Positions 23,666-37,205 of a DNA stretch of 64,000 bases are shown piece after piece. The DNA lies in the NCBI GenBank assembly GCA_032209605.1, contig JASFXZ010000028.1:5218941-5282940 (forward strand), read 5' to 3'. The DNA comes from Mactromeris polynyma (Eukaryota; Mollusca; Bivalvia; Venerida; Mactridae). Both the position numbers and the translations under genes were made by a program. The notes under the pieces are model-generated. The model was given only the letters and a program-made list of their open reading frames with translations. It was not told the DNA's origin and did no database searches. Position 1 is the first letter of the stretch, and every line of letters begins with the position of its first letter.

Positions 23666-25498
23666 ATAAAAAAGTAGTGGCCTAATCCAGCTTCATTTTT
23701 GTTATCATTTGTCTTGAATGTGTTATCAACAGGTCATAAACATTCGCCATAGTGTTCCCACACCATTCACTAATGAGTGCTTATCAGTAACCTGATACAT
23801 GTACTAGGATGTGTATTCGCACTGGCTGTGGGAATTGTAAAACCGAGATATCTCGTGCTTAGCATAATAAGGGTTAAACATAAAATGCACTTGGAGCGGT
23901 TTTGTTTCCGATAAAAAAGTCCCTTCAGAGCAATATGCAAATCCATCAAAACGACAAAGGAAATTAAAGTAGTTCGGCGGTTGGTGACGTCTAATAAATT
24001 AGACATTTGATTGGTTTATGCAAATCATGCGCAGTGATACATAGAGTGGTATCAAATGTGTCTAACTCTGATAAAGCTGATAAATTACGGTTACTAAAGA
24101 CATGGGGCTAATGCCCCAGTCTAAAAAGGAAAATGTTATAAAGGGAGGAAATCCCTTCATACGTTTTATGAAATAGAGATTGTGTTGTATCCCTTAGCAT
24201 TATGTGTGTCATTCAAGTATTCGCGGGTCATTTATTTTATGATTTCTTTGTGTGTAGAGAATTTTGTTCATTAAGTACAGCTGCAATTGGATATGTGTAG
24301 TTTCCTATTTGTGAGTCATATATATTACTTAAACTTTGTTAAAATAGACTACAAATGTATTCTTGTAAATAAAAAAAAAATATATATATTCTTATAAATA
24401 AGGTTGTTGTCTCTAAAAATTGGACATAAATGTAATTGAAAGGATAAAATAACAAAACGTTTAATCCTGTATCCCTAATGTGTCCATTTGTCAGCTGCAT
24501 ACACAAACCAAATTAGTACCCTGGCTGAAAATTACTGCTAGTTACACAGGAGCTTATAGATGATCCATACGTATGTTTGTGTTCTGATAAATAATGTTCA
24601 ACTCAATACATTGCATGTGATCCAAAATATGATGTCCAGGAATTTTGGTTACATCTTGAAAATCTTGGTGTCCAAGGTTTGTATGTTCTTTAAATGCATC
24701 CGTACAACAATGGTAGTTACTGTAGTAATTGTATTGTTTTAATGAAGGCAAAATGAAAAAGGTGCAATGTACAAAATAACCAGATCTGGAATGGAAAAGC
24801 GTTTTAAAAATTGAAGATGTATCAAGGACATGAAAAAGTAACTTTAAGTTTTTAAAGTCAAACATTTCTATTTTGAGAAGAAAACAGTTTTTTTTGGCTA
24901 GCTTAATTCTGTTCGAGTCTTAAAGAGAAATTTCATGCTTAAACATGTTCATGTATTTGAATTTTTAGCATAACATCCCCTGGCACCAGAATAATGCACA
25001 ACGTGTAAAGGGAACGTGTTTTCAAAGATGTACATAACACATATTCCTGGACAGCATATTTTGGATCATGTATAATTTAACAATAAATTTCGGTTATTTA
25101 CCAACAGACAACATACAATACCAACAGGCCATAATAAACAAACAGATAAATACAACCATCGTTTTTTTTAATTTTTATTATAAAATGCATCCCATTGATC
25201 AAATCATAAACATGAATAATGAAAACAAGCAACATTTAAAAATTCACAAACAGCAGAAAGTGTCAGAGTCATATCAGCAAGTGTTCACATAAGATGTTTT
25301 AACACACATCAAAACAAATAAATTGTATTGATATATATTTCATACAAGGTAACATCGCTTACTTAAAGAGCGACAATGTCGAAGTTCAACGGCATAACAA
25401 ACTTCCCATCAACCGGTATTAACTAAAAAATTACCAATCGTCACCAAAGCCATCGTTCGTGTCGTCAGCATCATACAAAATAGGATCAAGATCATTGA

Positions 25499-28293
25499 TT
25501 AGTGAAATAGTTGCCGAATTAGTCGGTTCAGTTCTTGTAACATGTTCTCTTGCATGAACTGACTTAAGGGTGGACACATCGTGTCATTGGCCGTCACACT
25601 TATTTTTATAGTGACACCTGCTTTGTTCTTCAACTTTGGCAATTGTTGTACGAAATCGGGATCATACTGTGCAAAATACATTTCCAAAAATCTTGCGTTT
25701 GAAGCACCTACGCCGGATTTTCTCATTTGTCTTCTCAGTATATGAAATATTGTATCACCACGTTCGGTAATCATTCGGATATCAGCTCTATGCTCAAACA
25801 GACACTCGATAACACGTGTATTAACTTTCTCACATGCACCATGCAATGGAGTCTTGCCGAATTTATCCCGTGCATTAACATTGGAGTGTGGTATTAACTT
25901 CAAGGCAACTTCAGTTAAATCTCTATAAATTGCAGCATGTAATGGTGTAAATCCTTGTTTTTGTCCCTTCTTCTTGTCAGTGCACTCGTTCTCCAATAAT
26001 GTAGACACGATAGCCTCCTCCTTGTTCATAATTGCGGTATAAAGTGCAGTTTGACCGTACCAATCTGTATCATTCGGATTTACTCCCATTTCAATAAGTA
26101 CTCTTAAAAGTTGTTCGTCTTTTTTCCATACTGCAATATGGTATAGAGAAAATCCCTTAATTTTTGACAATTTTCCATACGATGATATCCTGTGGAATTC
26201 CTGATTTCTATCAACAGGAAGTAATTCTCGTACGATTTCGGCATTTCCTCTGATAGCTGCGATGTGTATTGGATAATGTCCTCGGTGGTCTTTGATAAGT
26301 AAAGGTGCACCTCGTTGAATAAAGCGATCCACTAGCTCTTTATCACTCATATCAACCGCAATGTGCAAAGGCGTTCTCTTAAATTTTCCGCCTCTCACAT
26401 CAAGTGGTGCACGTCTCTCAAGCAAAGCATCAATTGTATCTCTCTTTTTGTAGATAATCGCCTTATGTAAAGCCGTCATATTTGATGAGTTTTTTACACC
26501 AGGATCTGCTCCATTTTGTAGTAAGCATTTTACGGAGTCCGTCAATCCTTTCCTCGAGGCAACAATAAGCGGATAATTTCCATTCACAGCATTTCCACGG
26601 TCATTGACATCAGTACCGGGATGATTCAATAAAATCTTCAAGATATCTATTCTGTCGTGTATAGCAATGTTTATTGCATCTCCTGTCACTCTAGTGCCAT
26701 TCTGCAATAGATAACGAACTGATTCTATCTCCCGTGAATGTACTGCTAGAAGAAGAGCAACAGTTGGATTTTTGTTTTCCTTTGTTGCAAGGTTTTTTTG
26801 AAGGATTTCCGTCGCGAAAAAACGAGCCCCAATAAACCATGCATAATCTAACAAATGCATATCAAGTTTGTCCATGCTTATACCATAATCTAAGAAGAAT
26901 CCCGTCATAGACATTACAGGTGTCTGAAACATTTCTTCCACATAATGCTGTTTAACAACATAGCTGATAAACAATTCCATAAACTGCTTAGATGTGAATG
27001 CGCTGTGCTTAATCAGGCCAAAGTCAAGCATACTATGCACTTCGATGGTGTTGTGCCGTTGACCACTTCTCATTAACAAGTGAAACTCGTCACTGGAAAA
27101 CTTTGGAACTCCATTGCAATCCCGTCTCAGTATCATGTCGGCCATCTTTTCTGACAGGCACTGATATTGCCACTCTTTCAATGTGACTTTGTATTCTTCA
27201 GGATTTCCAATACCCACAAATTCCATCAGGAAATCTCTTGGGCATATTTCAATAGCTTGTTCTAGCTTATTTTCTGCGATAACTAAACCCACCATATCAC
27301 CAATGACGTTGTGACTGAAAGCATAATGTCCACTTTTATCACTGAACTTGAGAAACCCTCCAACATGACTGTCTAGTGACCGCTTGATAGTTGCTAGAAA
27401 ATCACCGTTAACTGCTCGATCAAAACTTTCTGCCACTCTTTTTACATGGTCTGATGTGGTTTTCACCCTTTGAACATCTCTTATAGACAACAATTTGTCA
27501 TCCTTTGACCACACGATGACAAGCGCTAAAAATTTGTCCTGATGTTCCCCTGGGCGGCTCTCGTATAAATTTTGCAAATACTTTTTGAACAAGGCTGCCG
27601 GTTGTTTGAAGAATCCGGGACCCTTGTCATATATTTGGTTGTTTCTTACAAACATAGACACACATTGCGGAAAACCGAAAGGAATATCTGGTGATTCGTC
27701 TGTTGAAGCCACAACACATTCCGTAATCAAACCAAAAGGCACGTTCTTCCTTATTCGTTTTGCTTGGGACTGAAATATGTCAACCTTTTCTTTATTCGAG
27801 AGTTCGGCAGATGTTAATAAAATTTCCGGGTTATCCAGGTCTGCGTCACTTTCTCCACCAAACATTTGAATAGCACCAGGCTCCTCCTTGGATTCTTTGA
27901 AAATGTAATGTCGAGAAGTGATAATTACCTGTATTAATTTATTTTTAGCTGCTCGAGCAATTTCCGGTAGGAAAAAACTCCAATCACGGACTATTTTCTC
28001 ATCTAATGAACCGGCACCGAATATGTCATCAATTATAATAGTCTTGATAAGTTTAAGTTTCAGCGACAAATTAACATGGCGCCAGTCAGATGGATTTTTA
28101 AGCACGAGACAATTTCTTGACAGTGTTGTACTCAGTGCTAATCTTGCTGCCATAGTAGTTTTCCCCTCTCCCGGATGACCAGTCAGAACAACAGTATTGC
28201 TTGCTTTCAAACGCTGAAGAGCACTTTTAAAAGCTTTTGTCTCAACATACAACTCTTCATCCTGGTATTCCTCAAGAAATGTCTCAGTGTTTT
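25499..28293 (-). CDS. Gene B exon 4 (NTPase and ankyrin repeats)
   Basis: Acceptor CTTTACAG|AAAACACTG; it opens ENTETFLEEYQDEELYVETK and runs unbroken to the stop at 25499. The NTPase motifs and all ankyrin units seen in gene A are present. It ends FMQENMLQELNRLIRQLFH, without the acidic tail. Confidence 0.88.
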
Positions 28294-31200
28294 CTGTAAA
28301 GTAAAAATAACAATCTATTTTTAGATAAGTTAAAAGTGATTTACGCGTTAAATATCTAAATAACTTTATCTAAAAAAGATTGTTCATTCGAAATTTTTAG
28401 GGGATTCAGTATCAGTGACCACTATTAGACATTTTTTCATATTAATATATTTATCTGGGATGAAAACATATAACGATACCTAAGTTGTTAATCACATACT
28501 TACCATGATTTCTTTAACGTGATTACCACATACATTTCTAGTTAATTGTGTAGTTAAGAGGTGGCAGATGTATGTCACCATAAAGCCAATAATTTAAATT
28601 AAGTGCGTTAAGATATTCCATCCTACTTCGCTATTACCTCTGATACTTCTCAACTCTTCTGATATAAGATCCAGTTTGGAAACTTTTACTTCGTCAATTT
28701 TCTGTTTAAAGTCAGGAATTCCACACTGTTCAGTCAAACGAATCATGACCTAGACCAACATAATATAAAATGTGATGAAATAAGCCGTTGAAAGGACATT
28801 CGGTAGAATAATGTACAGATAGAAAGTGACTGAATGGAATCTGTATAAACGGAAGATAGTGACAGACGAAAAGGAGATAAAAGTTTAAAGTTAATTTATG
28901 GAAATAAATTTCAAATAAGACTTCAAGATACATCATAGTACATATAAATAGTTACCTCTTCTGCGAGATCCCATTCTAATTCAAATTCGTCTTTCTCAAG
29001 AGATGCAGTTGGGGTATGATGAAGCTAAAATGATTTAACAGGATACAATAAGTTACTTACAGGTATGTTCATTGAATGGATATCTCCGGCTGAACAGGTT
29101 CATGGTAAGGAACATAAAAGATACAACAATCTATATATGATGTGGGACCTTGACATTTAATCGAGAACTAAAAAAAACCAATACAGGTACATCCGTGCTA
29201 GGACAGGTTGTAAACTTGAGAACAGACTCCAAGCTCAAGTCTCGTTTTCAGTCCGAACTTATTTTGGTCAAATCTACATTTTGGTCACACATGATTCGTC
29301 AATAGAAACCAGACTTTACCAGGCGGAACAGCGTTTTCTTTGTTTGATTATTTTAAGTCAGACACCGCGAATTCTGCTCATATTAGAAACCAGTACTTTG
29401 CATACTAAAACCCCTGTCGAAATACTTATTTAATCTGTTCATAGCACGAGAACATTTAAAACATACCCGGCTGTAATTGCTCGTAACATACTCGATACTG
29501 AAACGTTTATGTTTTTTTCGATTCGACAACTAGCATATTCAATGTGATTAATTTTAGATAAGTTTTTTACTCGTTAATATGCTTGAATTTTAATGAAATT
29601 AACCGATTTAAGATGTGAATACCTTTTTTTCTGTTAAATTTTATAAAACTATATAAAAAACAAGAAATAGGCAATGCCCACAAACCAGGTTTTAAACCTA
29701 AATATTTGTAACCAAGGCTCTGTTTGTATAATGAATACATGATGATCATCTATGCAGCTAAGGTGCCAGAGGTGATACATGCATGCACACACTCTCAGTT
29801 AGATATATTACATATATATTCAACAATTATACACCAAGTTTGATGTCAATACATTCACGCATAGCAAAGATATTAAGTGGAAACTGATTTTTGAATTTTA
29901 AGTGACCTTGACCTTGGACAGAACGAACCCAAAAGCAATCCCAAGTGTTACTATACACCATGTTTGATGTCAATATGATGAACGAAACTAAAGTTATTAG
30001 CCGTAAAGCATATTGCTATTTTTAGTAACGGTGACCTTTGACGAAACGAGTCCAAAAGCAATCCCAAGCGAGCTCTCCATATGTTCTTACTTCACACTAA
30101 GTTTGATATCAATATGATGAACGAAACTTAAGTTATTTTCTGGAAATCAAATTTCCATTTTTAGTAACGGTAACATTGACCTTTGGCGGACCGAACCCAA
30201 AGCAATCCCAAACCGGCTCTCCACATGTTCTTACTATACACCAAGTTTGCTGTGAATATGATCAACGAAACCCAAGTTATTCGCCGGAACCCAAATTGCT
30301 ATTTTTAGTAACGGTGACTTTGACCTTTGACGGACCGAACCCAAACCCAATCCCAAGCGAGCTCTCCACATATTCTTACTATACACCAGTGTGCTGTCAA
30401 TATGATCAACGAAACTCAAGTTATTCGCCGGAAACCAAATTGGTATTTTTAGTAACGGTGACCTTGACCTTTGTCGGAACGAGTCCAAATGCAATTCCAA
30501 GTGAGCTCTCCACACGTCCTTACTATACACCAAGTTTGATTATAATATGATCTTCAGAACTCAAGTTATTCGCCAGAAACCCGCAGTTTGACGCCCACCC
30601 GCCCGCTGGCCCATTGACACACACCATTCTAATAACCTGGTTAATAATAATGTTTTATCAAGATGATACACTTATTTCTTTCAGTATATTTAACTTATTC
30701 CTAAGTCATTTCAAAAAGACGCGTTCTTTTCTATTTTTAGTTATTAGAACATAAACCTTGAGTTAAGCATCTTAGATGCCAATTGATATCTCCACGGAAA
30801 ATTTGTTATTTGTTGTATTATTATGCTGCCCTTTATTATAATGATAACACAATGTGAACACAGAACTACTGTAGATTCCAAAAACTATCTAAGGCTCGAC
30901 ATAGAAATGCAGTATATCTTCCTCTTTGGAAAACTAACTGCAAAAATGTACATGTATATGTACTTATGATATTAATTTGATGACAATAATAACGAAACGA
31001 GCAACTTACTACCACTTATGTCATACAAACAGTGTATTACCAATACCAACCTTATTTCGAAGATTTCGAATTCTGACGATATCTGCTTCCACATCCTTGT
31101 TGTTTCTGGGTATTTGGCTGTTATATTCCTTTTTCCACCAGGGAGATTTTGTATCTAGACCACAGATATTTCTCAATAGATAATTCAGTAAGGAAATGTC

Positions 31201-31467
31201 GAACTTTTGTGAGTTCGGAGGACCGCTTGTAGGAAACAGCTGTGCCTTTTGATTGGGTTTAATGATGTTATTATTCAGTGCATATTTTATCCTGTCCATG
31301 TTCTTCTTATTTTGAAGCTTAGCGTGAAGTTGGTCTGGCGGTATGAATTGGTCAAATTTACATCGCAACACGTACGTTGCATGTTTCACCATCAATTGAT
31401 GAAGTCGTAGATAGTACACCTCTTTAGATTCTTCCTCTAAGTTCCGATCATCATCTAATGATGCCAT
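25499..31467 (-). CDS. Gene B: HEPN(DZIP3-like)-STAND NTPase-ankyrin protein, 4 exons, 1130 aa
   Basis: Exons 31467-31051, 29024-28956, 28749-28638 and 28293-25499 join in frame with the same phases as gene A (3393 nt). The HEPN motif is R137-x4-H142, Walker A GHPGEGKTT is at 238-246, Walker B DD at 288-289, and ITSR follows the next strand; about ten ankyrin repeats follow. Two extra residues (KLKLIK for KLIK) sit before Walker B. The protein ends at QLFH because a deletion of about 70 bp relative to A and C removes the start of the acidic tail and shifts frame. The remaining tail-coding DNA (NDLDPILYDADD, about 25431-25490) lies untranslated after the stop. All signature residues of HEPN and NTPase are intact, so the gene looks functional apart from the short tail. 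Role as inferred for gene A. Confidence 0.86.
28638..28749 (-). CDS. Gene B exon 3 (112 bp)
   Basis: Acceptor GGTCTAG|GTCATG, donor ATCAGAG|GTAATA, phase 1. It encodes VMIRLTEQCGIPDFKQKIDE continuing to EELRSIR. The intron between exons 2 and 3 is 206 bp in both genes A and B. Confidence 0.8.
28956..29024 (-). CDS. Gene B exon 2 (69 bp)
   Basis: Same boundaries as in gene A (TTTTAG|CTTCATCAT, GAAGAG|GTAACT). It encodes LHHTPTASLEKDEFELEWDL plus AEE, one substitution from gene A. Confidence 0.8.
29660..30650 (+). repeat. Dispersed repeat inserted in gene B intron 1
   Basis: Intron 1 is 1049 bp in gene A and 2026 bp in gene B. The difference is this block, inserted between 'ctatataaaaaa' and 'aataatgttttatcaag', which are adjacent in A near 12313. 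It contains about five units of 135-146 bp starting 'tttttagtaacggtgacctt' (30018, 30153, 30299, 30445), with 'gaccgaacccaaa' and 'caatcccaagcgagctctcc'. This is a family I associate with bivalve genomes. 'aataa' at the edges may be a target duplication. Confidence 0.75.
31051..31467 (-). CDS. Gene B exon 1 (HEPN, N-terminal 139 aa)
   Basis: Begins MASLDDDRNLEEESKEV and ends RIRNLRNK at AAG|GTTGGT. Core positions (KFDQFIPPDQL, AQLFPTSGPPNSQKFDISLL, NICGL) match gene A. The stretch after LQNKK and the stretch after NICGLD differ at most positions, in contrast to the near-identity of exons 2-4. Confidence 0.85.
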
Positions 31468-32794
31468 CACCTCAGGTAGTTAAGTTAAGAACTGCTAGTC
31501 CGCTCTTGCTGTAACAGATTAAAGCTTAATGTTAAACTATACAAATCACATAATTAGCGGTGAATTTAATGTCTTGTGTTAGTATTATCATCAAAGGTTC
31601 ATGAATAGGAATCAAGTGCACTATTATCATTCATAATGAAACAAATAAACTTCATAAAGTCAATAATTCAAACTTTAAAATTGATAATTGCAACACGGAA
31701 GTTGGTAATTCCAACTTAATAATTGATATTTCTATACATAAAGTTTATAATGCAAAGAATAAGGTTGATAACAGTCAAGTCGATATTTCAAACTTTCAAT
31801 TTGACATTTTGAAAAACAAATTGACCGTTTATACGCGTCCGTACAAAGCAGTGCCTCAGGTTGCGTATATGAACCATTAAATTTCTTTTTACGAACCTTT
31901 TCTTACAAACCTGAATATAAATAAGCAATGCAACACTTAAGTACGTGCACCGATAGCAATATACATGCAAATGGTGCGTGTGATTTCATGTCAATCTGAT
32001 ACAATAAGCAAAGTCATCCTCTAAACGTTATCACACAAATTAACTGTTACACCCATTCTTGTATCGATTTTAAAAAGTAAATATTACTGACTGCTTATCT
32101 CTTCACATAACTTGTATGAAAAACTCCAGATATGTGTGGCTGTTTTAACAATTGATTCAATGTTTATGGTTACATCAAATAAACGTTTCTGTTACATTTA
32201 TGATTGGAAACGTTTTATAGTAATCTTTTCAATTGTATATTTGTTTAGAGAATCGAACAAGAAACCATGTAAGACGGTCAGTTTAAAAAGCAGCGTTTTC
32301 TGTAGATTGTTATCGTAGCACACAGGCTTTTTTACCTCGATATGCTTCAGATATTTAAGCTGTACAGTGTCGAAACTGTTAACAGGTGGCATCGTTAATT
32401 AGGTTGTTCATATATACGATATCAAGAATAAACCCTCAGCTTGTTACTTAATTTCCAAATATCGTGACAGGGTATCTATTATTGTTTACATTAGTCTATA
32501 GGAGATTGCCACGAGATCTCTCCATTTATTCATATTAGAGTTCTCTCCCTTCAGCACTTCTATAGTATATGCGTATACAGTACTAGTAGTCTAAGAAGAC
32601 TCGAATACTTAGCATGAACTATTTATCTTAGAACATTACGTAGGTGTCATTGGAAATATAAAGTATTCATACTTAGAATTCGTTGTATTTCAAAGATATA
32701 TGTTGATGTTTGATGCGCGATTTCGGCCGCAGAAAGTGGTCAGGGGTGAAAAGCGTTTTTTGTTTTTTTTTGTATTTGCGTTTATTTATCGTCG

Positions 32795-33070
32795 CCACCG
32801 GTTTCCGATATGGGCGACGCCTCCGGAAGAATGTTAGTGATTTTAATTTTTTGGAGGATAGTGCATAATACAGGAGATGCCCCAGTTCCAGAAGCACCCC
32901 TGGTTCTTTTACGTGCTCGATGTAAAGCATCATACACGGGACCTCGGTTTTTTAAGTCTCGTCCGAAAGACTGTTAGCGCTGTCAGTGATAGAGCGGGGA
33001 ATCGAACCTGCGATCCCTGGATTACTAGTCCAGCGGGTTACCAATGGACTACGGATACACAACATAAGTG
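32795..33070 (-). repeat. Dispersed repeat with tRNA-derived module (copy B)
   Basis: On the minus strand, 33054-32992 reads as a degenerate tRNA: a TAGTCCATTGGTAAC A-box-like part, an anticodon arm CTGGA-CTAGTAA-TCCAG (loop anticodon AGT), and a perfect B box GGTTCGATTCC. The acceptor stem does not pair and the T stem is poor, so this is a SINE-type or dead tRNA-derived sequence rather than a tRNA gene. Copy A has lost this part. Confidence 0.6.
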
Positions 33071-33736
33071 ACAATCGTAGTCTTCTTGTACTATATATAC
33101 TATAGAAGGGATAAAGGTAGAGAACTCTAGAACGGAGAAAGGGTAAGAACTCGTGAAAATCTCCTGTGCATTAGCCAATAGTAAGTGGTGGTTCTAAACT
33201 TTTATAAATGTGCAGTCTGAGCAAATAATAAACAACATTGGAAGTTGTCATAAAAAGTAACATAATTATGTCAACTATGAGCCATTAGTTAATTAATTAT
33301 ATTGCCGATGGACGACAACATGCAAAATGTTGAACTGAACAACCAACGTCTATTCATCGACTGAATATAATCCAAATCAATAGTCTTTAGAAATGAGTTG
33401 TTTGTACGCACGGTATAGATTTCGTTATCGCTAAATATCTATTATGTATAACGAAGCATATTGCAATAACGACATTCAACGCCGATTTAAGGTGCACTGC
33501 TCTAGCTAATGATTGCTAAGCTGCATGTCGTATGCTCATTGCACAGTATAATACCTGAAAGGGGAGATTAGCATTGAGTATTATAACTGGCTTTCCTGGT
33601 TCCCAGTTACATACTATATATAAAAAACATCTATACAGAGAACCAGTAATTATTACATATTGTTTATTTTGTGATTAGGAGCCAGAACTGATAGTGAAAT
33701 GAACCATTCCTGCAGCAGTATACCAAAAACAGATAG

Positions 33737-36382
33737 ATACCACCACTGTATCAAGTCCAGATACCACCACTGTATCAAGTCTACATACCACCACTGTATC
33801 ACGTCTACATACCACCACTGTATCAAGTCTGGATACCACCACTGTATCAAGTCTAGATACAACCACTGTATCAAGTCTAGATACCACCACTGTATCAAGT
33901 CTGGATACCCCCACTTTATCAAGTCTGGATACCACCACTGTATCAAGTCTACATACCACCACTGTATCAAGTCTGGATACCACCACTGTATCAAGTCTAC
34001 ATACCACCACTGTATCAAGTCTACATACCACCACTGTATCAAGTCTAGATACCATCACTGTATCACGTCTAGATACCACAACTGTATCAAGTCTAGATAC
34101 CACCACTGTATCACGTCTAGATACCATCACTGTATCACGTCTAGATACCACCACTGTATCAAGTCTAGATACCACCACTGTATCAAGTCAAGATACCATC
34201 ACTGTATTACGTCTAGATACCATTACTGTATCAAGTCTAGATACCACCACTGTATCAAGTCAAGATACCACCACTGTATCAAGTCAAGATACCACCACTG
34301 TATCAAGTCTACATACCATCACTGTATCACGTCTAGATACCCTCACTGTATCAAGTCTAGATACCATCACTGTATCAAGTCTAGATACCACCACTGTATC
34401 AAGTCTGGATACCACCACTGTATCACGTCAACATACCACCACTGTATCATGTCTACATACAATCACTGTATCAAGTCTAGATACCACCACTGTATCAAGT
34501 CTAGATTCCACCACTGTATCACGTCTAGATACCATCACTGTATCAAGTCTAGATACCAATTACAACCACTGTATCAAGTCTAGATACCACCACTCTATCA
34601 CGTCTAGATATCATCACGGTATCAAGTCTAGATTCCACCACTGTATCACGTCTAGATACCATCACTGCATCAAGTCTAGATACCACCACTGTATCAAGTC
34701 TGGATACCACCACTGTATCAAGTCTAGATACCACCACTGTATCACGTCTAGATACCATCACTGTATCAAGTCTAGATACCACTACTGTATCAAGTCTGGA
34801 TACCACCACTGTATCAAGTCTAGATACCACCACTGTATCACGTCTAGATACCACCACTGTATCACGTCTAGATACCATCACTGTATCACGTCTAGGTACC
34901 ACCACTGTATCACGTCTAGATACCATCACTGTATCACGTCTAGATACCACAACTGCATCAAGTCTAGATACCACTACTGTATCAAGTCTAGATACCACCA
35001 CTGTATCACGTCTAGATACCATCACTGCATCAAGTCTAGATACCATCACTGTATCAAGTCTAGATACCACCACTGTATCAAGTCTAGATAACACCACAGT
35101 ATCAAGTCTTGATACCATCACTGTATCAAGTCTACATACCACCACTGTATCAAGTCTGGATACCACCACTGTATCACGTCTAGATACCATCACTGTATCA
35201 CGTCTAGATACCATCACTGTATCACGTCTAGATACCATCACTGTATCACGTCTAGATACCATCACTGTATCACGTCTAGATTCCACCACTGTATCACGTC
35301 TAGATACCACCACTGTATCACGTCTAGATACCATCACTGTATCAAGTCTAGATACCACCACTGTATCACGTCTAGATACCACCACTGTATCACGTCTAGA
35401 TACCATCACTATATCACGTCTAGATACCATCACTGTATCACGTCTAGATACCATCACTGTATCACGTCTAGATACCACCACTCTATCACGTCTAGATACC
35501 ACCACTGTATCAAGTCTAGAATCCTCCACTGTATCAAGTCTAGAAACCACCACTGTATCAAGTCTTGATACCACCACTGTATCAAGTCTAGAAACCACCA
35601 CTGTATCAAGTCTAGAAACCATCACTGTATCACGTCTAGAAACCACCACTGTATCACGTCTACATACCACCACTGTATCAAGTCTAGATACCACCACTGT
35701 ATCAAGTCTAGATTCCACTACTGTATCACGTCTAGATACCATCACTGTATCATGTATAGATACCACCACTGTATCACGTCTAGATTCCATCACTGTATCA
35801 CGTCTAGATACCACCACTGTATCACGTTTAGATACCATCACTGTATCACGTCTAGATACCACCACTGTATCACGTCTAGATACCATCACTGTATCACGTC
35901 TAGATACCATCACTGTATCACGTCTAGATACCACCACTGTATCACGTCTCTATACCATCACTGTATCACGTCTAGAAACCACCACTGTATCAAGTCTAGA
36001 TACCACCACTGTATCAAGTCTAGATTCCACTACTGTATCACGTCTAGATACCATCACTGTATCACGTATAGATACCACCACTGTATCACGTCTAGATTCC
36101 ATCACTGTATCACGTCTAGATACTACCACTGTATCACGTCTAGATACCATCACTGTATCACGTCTAGATACCATCACTGTATCACGTCTAGATACCACCA
36201 CTGTATCACGTCTAGATTCCATCACTGTATCACGTCTAGATACCATCACTGTATCAAGTATAGATACCATCACTGTATCAAGTATAGATACCATCACTGT
36301 ATCACGTATAGATTCCACCACTGTATCACGTCTAGATACCATCACTGTATCAAGTATAGATACCACCACTGTATCAAGTCTT
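33737..36382. repeat. 24-bp minisatellite of duplicon B, about 110 units
   Basis: Same unit family as 15452-19960, but dominated by 'gtatcacgtctagatacc' variants ('cacg' rather than 'caag'). The variant run 'agataacaccacagtatc' followed by 'cttgataccatcactg' (about 35086-35120) is also present in array A, so the arrays share ancestry. The leader 'accattcctg' at 33703 matches the array A leader. In both duplicons the array begins about 2.3 kb upstream of the gene start. The 294-, 462- and 210-codon frames inside are artefacts of the period. Confidence 0.96.
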
Positions 36383-36619
36383 AATCACAATTTTAATTTT
36401 TCAATTATATAGATAATTTAACAATATCTGACAGTTAAGTCACACTAAAATGCTCTTACTATATTAAACCTGATTAAGTTAACACAAATTAGAAGTAACA
36501 AAACACATAGAGCTCTTCCGATTAACGTACAAATATACTAGAGTGGTACGACCAATGCTCGGCGCATACGGACAGGTGTAAAAGGCGGCGGCGCCGTACT
36601 TTACAACCAATATTGAATG

Positions 36620-37205
36620 AAAAACACGGCGGTAGCCATTAACTTCTTTAATATTTCACATATAATAATAATTTTGGTATCAATCGAAAGGTAATGCTCC
36701 CAGCTTTCTAAAGATATAAATATATTTATAATTGAGATTGTTTTGTTGTTCTAATTTGACTCTGAAAATGGTCGTTTTTCAGTGATATTAATTTCACTCT
36801 TTTTTGGTTCGAAAAACACGGCGGTAGGCATTAAAATTCTTATTTTTTACATTATGTGCACAAAATTGGTATCAAATAAAAGGTAATGCTCCCAGCTTTC
36901 CAACGACATAAATCTATTTAAAATTGGGGATTGTTGTGTTGATATAATTTGCCTATGAAATTGGGCATTTTTCCGTGAAATATATTTCAATGTGTTTTGG
37001 TTCGAAAAACACGGCGGTAGGTATTAAAATTCTGTGCACAAAATTGGTATTAAATAAAAGGTTATACTCTCAGCTTTCCAAAAATACAAAATTATTGAAA
37101 ATCGGTGTATTTTCCACATCAGAATGTGACTTTGAAAACGGGCAGTTTTTACGAAAAATATTTTCGATTTGTATAGGTCCGGAAAACACGGCGGTAAGTT
37201 GTTAT
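36620..37205 (+). repeat. ~185-bp tandem units in the left arm of the 4.3-kb element
   Basis: 'aacacggcggtag.cattaa' recurs at about 36631, 36817, 37007 and 37187, each time followed by 'aaaattggtat.aa' and 'gct(c)ccagctttcc'. The rightmost unit is inverted-complementary to 39760-39890 in the right arm. Confidence 0.8.

Noticed and set aside
24554..24865. 103-codon minus frame with a counterpart at 49877-50155
   Set aside because: Conserved only because both lie in the duplicated 3' flank; frame lengths and ends differ, and the diverged copy at 42600 has no such frame.
32992..33054. Functional tRNA-Thr(AGT) gene on the minus strand
   Set aside because: Acceptor stem does not pair and the T stem has mismatches; it is embedded in a dispersed repeat.
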